This document shows, piece after piece, positions 44,893 through 56,600 of a DNA stretch of 64,000 nt. Every line of letters begins with the position of its first letter. The stretch's first letter is position 1. The DNA comes from Hymenopus coronatus (lineage: Eukaryota > Arthropoda > Insecta > Mantodea > Hymenopodidae): positions 391,953,632 through 392,017,631 of the forward strand of contig CM060900.1 of assembly GCA_030762935.1 (NCBI GenBank), read 5' to 3'. Made by a program: the position numbers and the translations under genes. Below the pieces are notes generated by a model that was not told where the DNA came from, made no database searches, and saw nothing but the letters and a program-made list of their open reading frames with translations.

Positions 44893-45475
44893 GCGAGGGC
44901 AACTCGGTAACGGCGCGGGAGACACCGGTTTCGATCCCGGCGACCATTCACTCGGACTAAAGGGTTTTTCATGGTTTCCCGGTTAGCTAAGTGAATGTTG
45001 AGGTGGTTCATATTCTACCATGACTTTCCTGTCCATCATTTCCGGGACCATCGCTTCCCTGTCTATTTCAGGGCTGAAGGAACAGACGAGGTGTTCGGCG
45101 GATTGCGAGTGCAGGGTGCGTATGCTATTTGTAGGGATTTTTTTTCTCCCCTGGCTTCGTTGCGGGTGATGTCATTAAGCTAGGGATCCCAGGGATAGCG
45201 CGCTCCTTCGCCATGACACAGGGAGTATGGGCTTATGGGTGTACGTCGCGCGACATCGGATTATTATATCTAGAGACGTTAGGGACCCCACTCATGCTTG
45301 CGCCCGTCAACCGGATCTAGTCGCCCTTCGGATCTCTCACCTCATCCCTCTCTCCCAGGGGTCACTGTAGAAGCACAAAGGCCACGAACCAAATTGCCGT
45401 GCTCTATCTAGGTTGCCGGGGACCCCTTCTCTCGTCAGTGCCTTAAGCTATTTCCCTAACTGTTAACAGGATAAA
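44893..45475 (+). mobile_element. SINE-like element, family E (copy E1)
   Basis: GGGCAACTCGGTAACGGCGC with GGTTTCGATCCCGGC form a tRNA-like head with good A- and B-boxes. Then come TTTTTCATGGTTTCCCGG, TTCTACCATGACTTTCCTGT and CTGAAGGAACAGACGAGG. The last block recurs in copy E2 at about 49540. The GC-rich body extends to about 45470, longer than a typical SINE, so two elements may be joined. Confidence 0.68.
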
Positions 45476-48400
45476 ATATTAACATAGAAATTGCCCGTGT
45501 ATTCCAAGACCTTATAAACTGTAGCGGTATAACATCTACAAAAATATTTAAAGGCCAACAAATGTTCCCTCGAGTCACTTGCTCCCAATTTCTGCTTTTT
45601 AAACCTTCGTAACTGTTCAGATGGCATTTAAAACATTTAAATTAATTGGATGCATCAAGTTACATGACATTCTTAACGAGGAGAGATGATGTTCCCAGCG
45701 TGATTGCTGGCCTAAAGCATCCAGCCATGACGATGAACCGATAAAGTTGTCACCTCAGATACCAGTGATAAAACATCACTGTTCTGAGCAGGCGTTTGAA
45801 CGTTATAGATGGAAAGATAACGCCACGAACCGAAACGAGCAACGAGTTCTTGGCATCCTATACCTCACCTGTCGGCAGTATGTACTTGTCCTACTGTCCT
45901 TCGAGAAAACAATGGGGTGTTTACACATGTGAAGTACTTTAATTGGTGTCGGGATTGATGAAGTGTCGGAATGTAGGTTTCTAGTGCCAAGAGGCGTAAC
46001 ATTAGCGTCAACGGGCTGCTCTAATATACGATGGCAATTAATGATTATCGAAAACAAGAGTTAACTTTCTTTTTCTTTATTGTTTTTCACCTATCACTGT
46101 ACCCAGGGTGACAAGAAACTGCAGCGCATACCAGTTGTTCTAAAACAGCACATTCAAGTGTGCACAGCGTATGAATTGCTCATCAAGCAAGGAAATTATG
46201 CTAAGCGTTCCTATGTTAGAGATGAAAATACGTGGTGGTAGTTAGGTTTGACGGATTCTCATATTGAAAATAGGAACACATCATTACAGTGTATAACAGT
46301 AGTTAATTGCCAATAATCAAGTCCCATATGAAATTATATATGTATTAGTTTTCCAATTGAAATTAAAATAGTCTATTAAATTTTGAAAACTTGTACTATG
46401 TAATACTTGCATGCTATATGATTTGCCAATTGCGCATACATTTGACACATTAACTGAAACTGATTTTTTTCCCTTTTCCCATGTATATTCAACGAAGTAG
46501 TATCACAAAAATAATATAATATGCTCTGAATGATTTATTGTAACTGAAATACATTAACTCGTGTATATTAAGTTCACGAAATTTCTAGATTCTATGAATT
46601 AGAAACAGAGATTAAATCTTAGCAAGTTTCGTGTCAGTTCCATTATAGTCCAGGTCAAGGTCAAAGAATCACAATAACTAGTGAAGAACCACGTACAACA
46701 ATTTGTATTTGTTAAGCAGTATTGCTAACTAGTGTTCGTTAACATGATTGACGTTCCTTACCTATATTGTGCCTTATGCGGAAGAAATAAGATATCGCGT
46801 TCTTCTTTAAACCGTTGAACTGGCAAACCTAGTTGTGAGCCTCGTCGCTCTTTTTTTCTCCCTCTGTCAAGCCCAAAGTTCAATATTAAGTTGAAGCCGT
46901 CACAGCGTTGGTAATTAATTTGCGGTTGCTGATTAGCATATTAGGATGCAGCAATTCTTTACCACACAATTGATGTCTACGTCCCTTGGTCATCGTCTTC
47001 TCCTTCAGTGTACCACTTGTTGGGCGATTAATGAGTGGTTTATTAGGTGGTTATAGGTTAATGGGTTTCTAGCTAGTCAATGAAGTTTTCGGTAGAACAT
47101 GGATATATGGATTCAGGTAGTTGTAGGGATGTGAATGAATTATAAATTACACTGGAACTTGAGTTTTAACGGAGAATCTTTACTTATAAATCGCCACTGA
47201 GATTTAGATACGTTGCACTTTTCCAAAACTGTACATTATAAGTATGCAGCGGTTCTGTAAATTATAGCAATAATTTAGATATAAAATTTAACATCTTCGC
47301 GAAATGATTGTTCAGTTAACCTAATTTAGTTGAGGATTTTCACTTGACACTTTTTTGTTCTCGATTACATACCTATTTGAGTTACTATGCAAGACTTCAC
47401 GCTTAACACCTTCTACCTTTTAAGCTAATTCATACCGGCGAGCACAGGCCTGTCGTGTGTCACTTCAGATTCTCTCCTTTATACTACTTGTCTCAGCTTG
47501 TATGCCATTCAATATTTTAGAATGCTCCGGTCAATATCCTCATCTCATTAATAGTTCATACGCTTGGCTTCTACAATTTAAACTTAAACCACTAGGCACT
47601 GTATTTCTATAGGGTAAAACAGTATCATGTAGCTAACTTGAATGTTTAAACGTAGCGTCACTTTCAGCGTCCCTATTTTGTTTACCGAAATACTGCCATA
47701 AAATGCACTGCTCGTCCGTAACATAACAATAAGATTTTATTATTCCCGATTTCCCTTTTGCTGGACATCTCTGCATATTTAGGCTTCCAGCTATAAAATC
47801 TTTCCTTCCCACTCACATTCATGATGTTCACAAAAATTACAACTATCTATTTACATGTTTCTTCTATGTGAGCAAATACACATACATGAATATACGTATA
47901 AATAAAAATACATTGTACCTACGTTTATCATGAGAATATTAACTCTATATGTATTCTTTACCTTTATGTTCATAATGATAATTACTAATGGTCATTACTT
48001 AAATGTGCGTTATTAATGTTTGAACCTTTACAAGCAAGTTGCGGCTTCAAATTAGTGCTCTGGAATTAGCATCTAACATTTAAATGAGGCTACGAACTTT
48101 CTTCAAGTTCCCCAACACAGTAACTCCTTACATAAAAAAACTGTTCGTTTGTTGTCAGAAAACTACCTTTAACATGCATGTTAAAATATAAATGCACGAC
48201 CTAATAAAAGTTTGTTTAAATTCTTCTTTTCTATTATGCAGAATTTCAAAACTATAATATAATCTATTAATGACTGTGGAACCTTGCAAGAAAAATTTCA
48301 GATAACTCAATTCGTCATACAAAATGTTGTCGTTTTTACTTGCAATATTTAGTGCTGCTGCTTGAAATTTCCTCAAGGAACGCTGCTTTTTTGTTTTTCA

Positions 48401-49459
48401 TGAACTGGCGACTGCCATACATCGGCTGTTCCTTAAATAGGAGGCTATTATTTGTAAAAGGCTGATGGTGAAGTGGGCACTATCTATATTTTGATTTACT
48501 TTGGAAATAAGCTTCACTCTAATGTACAAAAGTGACGCTTTCAAATGGCAATGAATGTGAAGAAATGTATATCGAATCTCACATTTTTGCATTAGATTTT
48601 CCTTGTACGAAAGTGAAGACTAAGTAAATTCTGGCGTCAGTGTACTCACAGGCTTACACAATTTCGTGTATTACATTTGTCAGTTTGAAGAATCACTAGC
48701 ATTGATAATAAATTGAAAACGTAAAACATATGTTTCTTCCTATTTGTGGCAAGTACACAGAATTGAAAAATAGTCTCATTTCTTAACAAGATTACCTGGA
48801 ATTGTGGAAGCGCGGTCATCGACTTGCTAGCCAAAACTTAGTACACTAATACTTGAAAAATGTGGACAGCAGGGTCCTGACATGCTTTAGCAGCTTCCCA
48901 ATTTCTCTGGTGGTGAGGATATAGGTGATGTTTCACTCAGGCATGCAAATCTGGCCCTAATGAATATCATGTGTGAAAGATCTGGCACTTTTCCGAAGCT
49001 TGCACACCAACATGGAATTTATCACGGCACTTCCCGGACTTTCATGATCGACATTAATATGTTCAAAATGGAATTTCCGTAAATTTCCACTAACAGAACT
49101 AACGCATCTTCACTACTGCTGACAGGTTTAACAAACAACTTCTACTCGATTACTTTCAAATAAGTAATATTTTCTTGGTATCTCCCAGTAGTGTGCAATC
49201 AGGTGAGGCAAATGGCGATCTCTTTCATTGGTATAAAATGGAGTTACATCTAATATACAAATTCAAACTAACCAACATCATCAGTAGAGTAAGAAATTTA
49301 AGTACGGTACTTCTGTGCGCTACCGGCTAGCTAATCTAAGAATTAATATCTACATTTTTATTTATAATATTTTTCTCGCTAAAATACCTCTGTTTCTACG
49401 GCACAAGAATCCGGCATCTCTGCCGTTCTATGGCTTCATACTCTGATAAAACGTGTTTC
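45476..49459. other. Long anonymous AT-rich stretch
   Basis: No gene, SINE head or terminal repeat was recognised over 4 kb. Several 60-85-codon frames (for example minus 45803-46057 and minus 48155-48592) have no named motif. Confidence 0.4.
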
Positions 49460-49615
49460 GCGTAGGTTTCCCGGGTCGATAGGTGAAAGTGAGGTGGTTC
49501 ATCTTCTACCATGACTTTCCTGTCCATCACTTCCTTATCTATTCAGGACTGAAGGAGCAGGCGAGGTGTTGGGCGGGTTGCGGCTGCAGGGTGCGTGTGC
49601 TCGAGGGGATAGCCA
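49460..49615 (+). mobile_element. SINE family E fragment (copy E2), headless
   Basis: GTAGGTTTCCCGGGTCGATA, then GTGAGGTGGTTCATCTTCTA, CCATGACTTTCCTGTCCATC and GACTGAAGGAGCAGGCGAGG, match the middle of copy E1. The tRNA-like head is absent, consistent with 5' truncation. Confidence 0.7.
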
Positions 49616-50424
49616 AGAAACTTTTCGCAGTATAATGCCTGGGTTCCGTTTCATATAGTCCACTGATTTCAGATATTTTTTAAACTTTCCATGTCCAGTT
49701 ATAAAACTTTCAAGTGAAGGAAAATTAAACTTAAGAGTGAGTCTTGATGTTTCTCAAGGTTAATTAACTTGTTTCCTCATTTTTCATATATTTTGAGTTT
49801 ATTTTTCTGAACTCGGTGTTTCACTATGTCTTTTGTTTCTATGTGGCTTATTCCGCAGATAGGCTATGGTACTTTAAACCGTGGCTATGGATCTTTCTCT
49901 GTTAACGCGCTAGTTTTTGATTTCCCACAATACTTCTATGTCCCCACCCACTGCAATTATACGGTATTACAAGAGGAGATATCTGGTAAGTGTGGCGATG
50001 TGTTTGATACTTCTACATACTTTTGGGATTTAAAGTGATTGTAACTAAAAACTTTAAACTTAACTGTTGAGCCCTATGCGATGCGAAGATATAGTTTTTA
50101 TCGCCATTATAGGTACACGAACAAAACGCTTCATCAGCATGAATTAAATAGTTATGCAGCATCAATGCCGCTCGCCTGGCCCCGCTATCTGAAGTAACAC
50201 AGGTAGCTTAGAAAACTCCATATCGCTTGCTTTTGTTTTGTTTTCGTAAACATACCGACAGACTGCACTTAGCTCACATTAAGATCCTGGTCTTACAAAA
50301 CCCCGCTAAAGTACCTGTACCTTTAGTTGTGTGTTTGTTCTTCCAATATATGTTATCATAACAGGCACTGAATGAAAGAAAATTACTAGGAAAATAAGCT
50401 GGGATACATTCGCCGCTATAGGGA
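49616..50424. other. Anonymous DNA with one protein-like frame
   Basis: The plus frame 49826-50038 (70 codons; includes FDFPQYFYVPTHCNYTVLQ) has balanced composition but no recognised family or splice context. Confidence 0.35.
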
Positions 50425-50426
50425 TG

Positions 50427-50469
<43 letters not shown>

Positions 50470-50495
50470 TAATAATGATATTAATGATAATAGTA
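50425..50495. repeat. (AAT)n microsatellite
   Basis: A pure AAT run from about 50428 to 50467 passes into imperfect GAT/AAT triplets. Confidence 0.93.
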
Positions 50496-51569
50496 ATATG
50501 TATTATTTATTTATTATTGTTAATCATGTTACTGTTATTTATTATATTGTTTACTTTATTGTTTATTACCTTATTGTTTTAATTAAAATATGTCGCAGAA
50601 TCAGAGTGTCCCATGCGTCTCATGATTTGAGAAAACTGGTTGCAATTGGAGCTTTAAGTCGCAAGAAAGATAGTATGAAAATTATTTGATATAAATTTGA
50701 TGAGCGAATTATGAAATGGTTTATAAGCCTACAGGAAAATTTAATGCTTAAAAATACCACATTACCAAAGAAAATTGTTATGGGTTTTAGAATGGATTTT
50801 ATTCTGTAGAATAGTACTATGGATATAGCACTCTCTGGTAAAATGTAGAGGAAATTAAACAACTGAAATGTGTGGAATATTTTGAAAGTGTGAAAGTATA
50901 ATTTTGAGAAAACGTTTTTTAAAATTGCTATGCTAAACAGAGTATCGCACGACTTTTAAATTGCTGTAGAGTCAAAACTTAGGAGGTGCATGTAAAATAT
51001 TGACACACTATGAATGCCCAAAGCTTCCATCATCTATTTACTGCTAATATATTTTCAGCTTTTTGACAGATTGTGGCAAAAAATTCTATCCCTCTACCTT
51101 AGCGTTAGTGATCTTGAGGATGGAGTCAAGAACTCGTAAAGACAACAGACAAGGATACTATCAGAATACTACCAAATGATTGTAGATGCATTTAAATAGT
51201 GCAGCGAGACCAGAAGTTTAATTTTCTGTGTTTAACTCGAAATATTAAACGACACATTTGTACATTGAACAGAAAGTTCTTGTTTACCGTAGGTTGTTGA
51301 GAGTTTAATATTAGGATAATTACAAAATTGATTGGGCCAAGTACAAGATGCCATAGTTGGGACGAAATACGTGTGCTTCACATTTTACAAGTTTGAAGCT
51401 GTCTGAAGGCTAGGACAGGTTTGCTGATAAAGCACAAGGAGGAACCGGTTTGATTTCATTACAATTGCTCTACAAGAGCATCCTTTGAGGCATTAATGTG
51501 TGGGTATCATAACAAGTGCCCTGACTAATCTCAAAATTATGTAATTTTCAATGTTATATAAAGACATAC
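50496..51569. other. Anonymous AT-rich DNA
   Basis: Nothing recognised. Confidence 0.4.
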
Positions 51570-51752
51570 CTAAAAATTTGGATAGGTAGAGTCAGACTGA
51601 AAAATTCAATGCCATAGCCGGGATTTGAACCATAGATCTCCGGGTCTCTAACCAGTTGCTCTACTACGGAGGTAGCACTGCAGTTCTGGCACGGCATTAA
51701 ATTTCCCAACTGACTTGCATGTTTTCCCGGTAAACCACAAGCAGATCTCAAA
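51570..51752 (-). mobile_element. tRNA-derived SINE, family C (copy C1)
   Basis: On the minus strand, GTAGTAGAGCAACTGGTTAG and GGTTCAAATCCCGGC give a tRNA-like A- and B-box. They are followed by TATGGCATTGAATTTTTCAG and TCTGACTCTACCTATCC, which match copy C2 in the opposite orientation 120 bases away. Confidence 0.78.
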
Positions 51753-51870
51753 TTATTTTGAGATGATATACCTCAATGGCGACTTACAATACTGTAAGTA
51801 CTTTTAAGTTTCGGGCTTCATAGTTTAGCCAACTATTATGGCAATTAGTGTCAATTTAATTGTTTTTTCA

Positions 51871-52038
51871 CACAAGCTGTGTGTAGGACAGGAGTTGGAT
51901 AGGTAGAATCATGCTGAAAAATTCAGTGCCATAGCAACCGCTGGAGACCGGGAGATCCGTGGTTCAAATTCCGGCTATGGCATTGCATTTTTCAGTCTGG
52001 CTCTGCCTAACCAACTCTTGTCCTACACATGGCTTGTG
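51871..52038 (+). mobile_element. SINE family C copy C2, folded as a long inverted repeat
   Basis: The centre (51937-51973) holds GGTTCAAATTCCGGC, a B-box. To its right (51974-52038) is the normal family-C body: TATGGCATTGCATTTTTCAG to CCTACACATGGCTTGTG. To its left (51871-51936) the same body appears reversed and complemented: CACAAGCTGTGTGTAGGACA, then GAAAAATTCAGTGCCATAGC. The two arms are about 65 bases each and clearly similar along their length, so transcripts or single strands could form a long stem with a tRNA-like loop. Confidence 0.8.
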
Positions 52039-52699
52039 GGGGGAAAAAGCAATTAAATTAATAGCTAAAAGAGTTTGTCACATCGTTAAATTTTGGACTA
52101 GTTCAAGCATAGGCAAGACTACTAAATATATTCGTAACGTCTAACCAGGACGCAAGGTCTAAAACTACTTTGGTCTCTCGTCACCCAAACTTGTGTGGTA
52201 CCCACTAATGCTGCCAATTAGCAATGGCCTCGCGATATTACAGTCTACCGACGCAAAGTCTGAAAATAATTGAACACCCAGTATATATTTTTAATGTAGT
52301 TTAAAGTGGTTTATACACTAATGATATAAAAAGTTTGTGTGAGATTCAGCGATTACATAAGCGCTTTAATGTTATGTACAGCCGTTATTACTGTTCATTT
52401 TCTTTTGATTTAGATATCGGTTTGGGTTCTAATCTGAGTAGAAATTGTGTGTTCCCTTATCAACATCTCGTACTTCTCTGTTTGGGAACAAGCATTCTTT
52501 TTTCCAACAGATGTAATGTTACAAATATGATTTTGGATTTGCATCAACAAAAAACTATAAGAGTGGAGTGCATCTTTATTGGTGTTAAATATTTCAGGGA
52601 TGCCGTCCCAAATTTAAAAGTATATATATGTATATAAGAACATATATAAACATATACAAGAACATATATAAATAAGAACATGAATCTGAAAATAATTTA
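52039..52699. other. Anonymous AT-rich DNA
   Basis: A 100-codon plus frame (52335-52637) has no recognised motif. Short ATATAA-type repeats occur near 52620-52680. Confidence 0.4.
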
Positions 52700-53098
52700 T
52701 TGTTGAGTTGCAAGATAGAGTTGATGGTTACAGAAATTACTCGAAGTCGTTTCGGTTCATGCCATTCGTTCCATGCCATCTCGTACTCGGTCCAACTGGG
52801 TTGTTATGTATTTGGTCAAACATTTGATATCCAAGATATGCTCTCTCAAGATTCTATCCAGCACAGAAGTTGCATAAACTAGGGACTTCAAACGTCCTTA
52901 GACGAAGAAAACAGTTGGATTCAAATCGGGAGATCGAGATGGGGATGCAATGAAGCCCCCTCTACCTCAGTCAATCCATATATGCGGAAATTTACCCATT
53001 GAAGACATTATGTACTGTCCGACTGGAATGGTCTGGAGCACCATCGTGTAAAACTCGTGTTCTTAGGATGGCGTTCAGGGACGCATCATCAATTAAGT

Positions 53099-53436
53099 TT
53101 CGTTTCGTAATCGGCTTCCCCTCCCCGTATTTGTAGGACTGCTACCCTCCTAGGACTTACAATCCAATGCCTAGGGGTCAGAAGCCTGTCGGGGGAGCCA
53201 ACGGCACGAAACCACAGAATGGAGGACATGTTACGAGGGGTCGGCTGGTAGCCAGGCATGAACATGAAGTGGATGATCTAAAATGTAAGCGAAACTGATG
53301 ATTGGTAAGGTGATGATGGAGCAATTGGTGGAAAGAGTGGCGGGGAAAACCGGTGGACACGGAGGAAACCCGCCTGGATGCCGCTTCGTCCACCACAAAG
53401 CCCACATGCGGGCGCTTGGAATCGAACCCGGGCCGC
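53099..53436 (-). mobile_element. SINE family A (copy A3), 5'-truncated
   Basis: On the minus strand it begins at GCGGCCCGGGTTCGATTCC, inside the tRNA-like head at the B-box, so the A-box is missing. It continues GGGCTTTGTGGTGGACGAAG, a CAATTGCTCCATCATCACC block and CGACAGGCTTCTGACCCC, to an end near CCGATTACGAAACGAA. It is flanked by a 12-base target duplication, CATCAATTAAGT, at 53087-53098 and 53437-53448. The host transposase sequence resumes outside. Confidence 0.93.
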
Positions 53437-53837
53437 CATCAATTAAGTAATGCAACGTATTTCTAATAATGAATCAGAAGACCCTGTCTTCAGGTGAAGA
53501 GGTGATAGTGGATGAATTCACCCCAAACGTTTAGGCAGAACCTTGATGATGCCTGTTGTGTCTTCATAGTCCTAGTTGTGAATAATATGAACATTGAAGA
53601 TACCGTCACGAGCTTCATCAGTGAACAAGGTGCGTGCTAACAAAAATTCATGGGCATGGCTAAATCCTGTCACATGCTATGGCAAAAAGTTCTTCTAGAC
53701 TCGAAATCCGCTATGTTTAATACTTGTAACCGTTGAAGGTGATACGGGTACAGAAGCATTTCATGCAAAATTCTCCAGATAGTAGTGTGCCTAGCGCCTT
53801 TCCTTACTGCAATATGTCTTGTGCTATCAGATGATGG

Positions 53838-54218
53838 GCAGCGCCGTGGCCGAGTGGCTAGACCGCTCGCCTCCCATCTATGCGGCCCGGGTTGGATCCG
53901 AAGCACACGTATGTGGGATTCGTGTGGACGAAGCGGCATCTAGGCGGGTTTTCTCCCGCTCCTCCGATTTCTCCCGCCTCTCATTCCACCATCAATTGCT
54001 CCACCACCTTTTCTATCACCCATTTCGCTTGCATTTCATATAATCCACTTTCTGACGCGCATGCCTGGCTACGGGCCGACCCCTCGTTCCAGATTCTCCA
54101 TTCTGTATTTTCGTGCTTGTGTCTCCCCGACAGGCTTCTGACTCCTTGGCATCCGCTTGCAAGTCCTAGAGGTGTGTCAGTCCTACTCAAGGGGAGGGTA
54201 AGCCGACTACGAAACGAA
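53838..54218 (+). mobile_element. SINE family A (copy A4), long form
   Basis: Starts GCAGCGCCGTGGCCGAGTGG with CCCGGGTTGGATCCGAAG as a slightly altered B-box. It contains all family-A blocks and ends CCGACTACGAAACGAAGC, about 380 bases in all. The flanking site is GCTATCAGATGATGG (53823-53837) on the left and GCTATTTGATGG (54219-54230) on the right, an imperfect duplication of 12-15 bases. Removing the SINE restores an open transposase frame. It lies in inverted orientation to copy A3, about 400 bases away. Confidence 0.92.
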
Positions 54219-54510
54219 GCTATTTGATGGTTTTGCGTCCACATTACGAAGAATTCGTTTTTCATGAACAGTAAATGATTCGTACATATGTTGGTCTCCC
54301 AACATCCGAAACGCTCCTCTTGGATGAACAACTTTCAGGCGTTAGTGAATTCGTGAGGTTGGTCGCGTCCAAGATAACTGTCAGTTGGGGTGCTTTTCTG
54401 CATAAACCTCAAGTACTCCGATGCATTACTATCTGCAAGGCGTTACACTTGGTCCACATCTGTCTGTTCACACAGAGAGCACATTTGTTTATCTACCTTC
54501 GGTGCTCTAA

Positions 54511-54699
54511 AACAGACAAGCAACCCAACATCAACAGCAAAAAGGGCCAATCAGCGAGCAACAATTTAATTCAATAATGATATACTCTCCGGCACACATA
54601 AAAAGTATCTAACAATCACCGGACGAAACGTTAATTCAAATATTGGTGTCGACGAAGGGACAAATCCTTTAATAGCCCTCTAACAAACTATTTTCAGAC
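54511..54699. other. Flank of the transposase pseudogene
   Basis: No element terminus or other feature was recognised. Confidence 0.4.
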
Positions 54700-54960
54700 C
54701 CATGTTCATATGAGTGTGCGGCGAGCCGATACCCCGTCACTATGGCGCATAGCGGCGAACTGGAAATTCAAATCCGGTGAAGGAAACATCGTAACGATGC
54801 CCTATGCTCCACTTAGGAGCTACAGGAAATAACATGTCCATTTGAACTATTTTTACTGCTTTTATGTGATGAGCAAGTCCCTGAAGTATTTGACACCAAT
54901 ACAAACATATCCTGTATGCCTGCCTACCCACTTATATCTCTGTATTAGACTTTACTCCAT
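54700..54960 (+). mobile_element. Possible degenerate SINE
   Basis: GGCGAGCCGATACCCCGTCA may be a decayed A-box region and AAATTCAAATCCGGTG a B-box. GAAGGAAACATCGTAACGAT follows. There are no matching copies in the window and no target duplication was found. Confidence 0.35.
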
Positions 54961-55554
54961 CAAATGATTTATTAGGTAGAGGATTTGTTAGAATTTCTCA
55001 GGGATTTCTTGTGTAAGAATGAATGAAGCGTGGTTAAGTCGTAATTTTTTGAAGTTCGTTTTCACTTGAGTCCAAATGTATGACCACTTCGCTCACTACA
55101 CATCACTTTCAGACGCCAGATGCTACATGGAATGTTAAAGACCCAAAATATCCCCAGTGTAATGGTTGCACGTTTATGCACTCCTACCACATTACTCCAT
55201 ATTTAAGCCACATAAAAACAGATTCTTCTACACTTGTGCAAATTTCCATAAACCTATGTAGACGGATAACAAAATTGATAGCTTGCATCATTGTTTTTTC
55301 GGGGGGTGGGAATAATGCCCTTAGGCAGCAAAAGAAACTTCCATTTATACATATTACGTAACAAGCAGTTCGTCCAAGAAAAATGAACGAATATTTTGGA
55401 AATAGCTAAGGCTATGAAAATATATAAATTGTACTTTTAAAGAGCTCTACATTTTCATTAAACTGTTGTCCATCTTATGATTTTCCATTTATATTATAAA
55501 ATTCCGTGAGGGTGAGTAACATTGGGCAGAAAATTCGCAACCACCTAAAAATAT
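54961..55554. other. Anonymous AT-rich DNA
   Basis: A 93-codon frame at 55080-55361 has no recognised motif. Confidence 0.4.
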
Positions 55555-55875
55555 GTGAAGAATGCAGTTTAACAAATTTGCTCGTATTTCCGAGAAAATA
55601 GAAAAAGAAAAATACCTTCTATGCAAAGCGTGGTCTGGTAAAACTTCTGAAAATCCTCATCTAGAATGCTTAAAAGATGCTTGATATTAGTATGAAATTT
55701 GTAATTTATCCGGCTTTTGCTTTAGGAGCTACACTACTGGAGACCTACAATATGTAAATAATTGTTTGTTTGTTTCTTTTTTTTTCTTAAGAGGGTCCTC
55801 AGAACGTACATCCCAGTACAACCTCGATATTGAACTCTGGATGTATTTCAATACTTTGTAAACGGTAGAAGAAGG
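55555..55875 (-). repeat. Rep-D fragment (copy D10)
   Basis: CTGAAAATCCTCATCTAGAA, then GATGCTTGATATTAGTATGA and GAGGGTCCTCAGAACGTACA, follow the order of the reverse copy D2 (ATCTTCTTGTCGCATCC and so on). Only the outer half is represented; a T-rich insert lies at 55770-55790. Confidence 0.55.
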
Positions 55876-56099
55876 TAACAAAGAAATTACAAATTGCAAA
55901 TAAAGAAAGAAGTCTGTCAAATGAGTCACATCTCCTTATGTTTTCTTTTTCGCGAATTCGCTATGCTCGCATATTATGTTATATGCAATATTATTCAAGC
56001 TGGCTAATCAACTCGCGAAGAACTCGCGCACACAATTGAAAACTCATTGTGCAGCGAAGGTAAAAGTGACTAAAACTATGAGCAGTTTACGGAAGGGCA
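55876..56099. other. Anonymous DNA
   Basis: Nothing recognised. Confidence 0.4.
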
Positions 56100-56600
56100 T
56101 ATCCTAGCAACTCCGCCCCCAAAGGATCTTTCTCCCGTGAGGAACGGATAAGCTGAATCAACAGCAGGAGACTATGGGCAGCAGGATAGGTCAGCGCTGT
56201 CGACCGAGACGCACAGATTTCCCTTCCAATTTCAGGCTTGACCACGCGACCGCTTGAAGGCGTACCTCCAAGCCATTGGAGGGCTGCTCACGAGCTTCTC
56301 TGTAGCTTCCCACTAGCAGTGGAGGTTCGAAAAGCTGTCTTCTGGCGAAACTGAGAAGAAGCCCAAATGCGCAAGCCTCAGAGCCAACTTTACGCCACCG
56401 ACCCTCACTCAGCATCAGTCAACCTGGCACATGACTGGAGAGTGAAATGAGAGGAAATGGAGAAAGTAGGACATCTGGAGTAGAAAACATTATCCCATCA
56501 TTAGCCTTGCCAACCAGGGAAAATCACGAAAAACCCATGTTCGCGTGGGCGGCCACCGGGTATTGAACCCAGGGCCTCCCCAATGTGAGCCTCGTGTGTA
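56100..56600 (-). mobile_element. SINE-like element, family F (copy F2)
   Basis: On the minus strand from about 56600, GGCTCACATTGGGGAGGCCC, then GGGTTCAATACCCGGTGG (B-box), GGTTTTTCGTGATTTTCCC and TCTCCATTTCCTCTCATTTC, match copy F1. A GC-rich body continues to about 56100. The 74-codon frame inside is SINE-derived and not a gene. Confidence 0.68.

Larger units (their letters stand above)
52700..54510 (-). pseudogene. Tc1/mariner-type transposase pseudogene split by two SINEs
   Basis: Reading 54510 to 52700 on the minus strand with the SINEs removed, the order of an insect Tc1/mariner-like transposase appears. An N-terminal part (FGCWETNICTNHLLFMKNE region, frameshifted) comes first. SSDSTRHIAVRKGARHTTIW and RILHEMLLYPYHLQRLQVLN follow (second helix-turn-helix, 'TTVWRvLhxxllyPYHlQrVQ'), then DGIFNVHIIHN, VLHDGAPDHSSRTVHNVFNG ('FQHDGAPAHFS', second catalytic Asp) and SRFESNCFLRLRTFEV (third catalytic region). 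LDRVRDGMERMA is near the C-terminus. Many stops and shifts are present. At the 54.2-kb SINE the flanks rejoin in frame as VDAKPSSDSTRH. No element TIRs were recognised. Confidence 0.83.

Noticed and set aside
53880..54331. Frames of 115-116 codons on both strands
   Set aside because: They cross SINE A4 and the junction with the transposase pseudogene; neither is a continuous gene.
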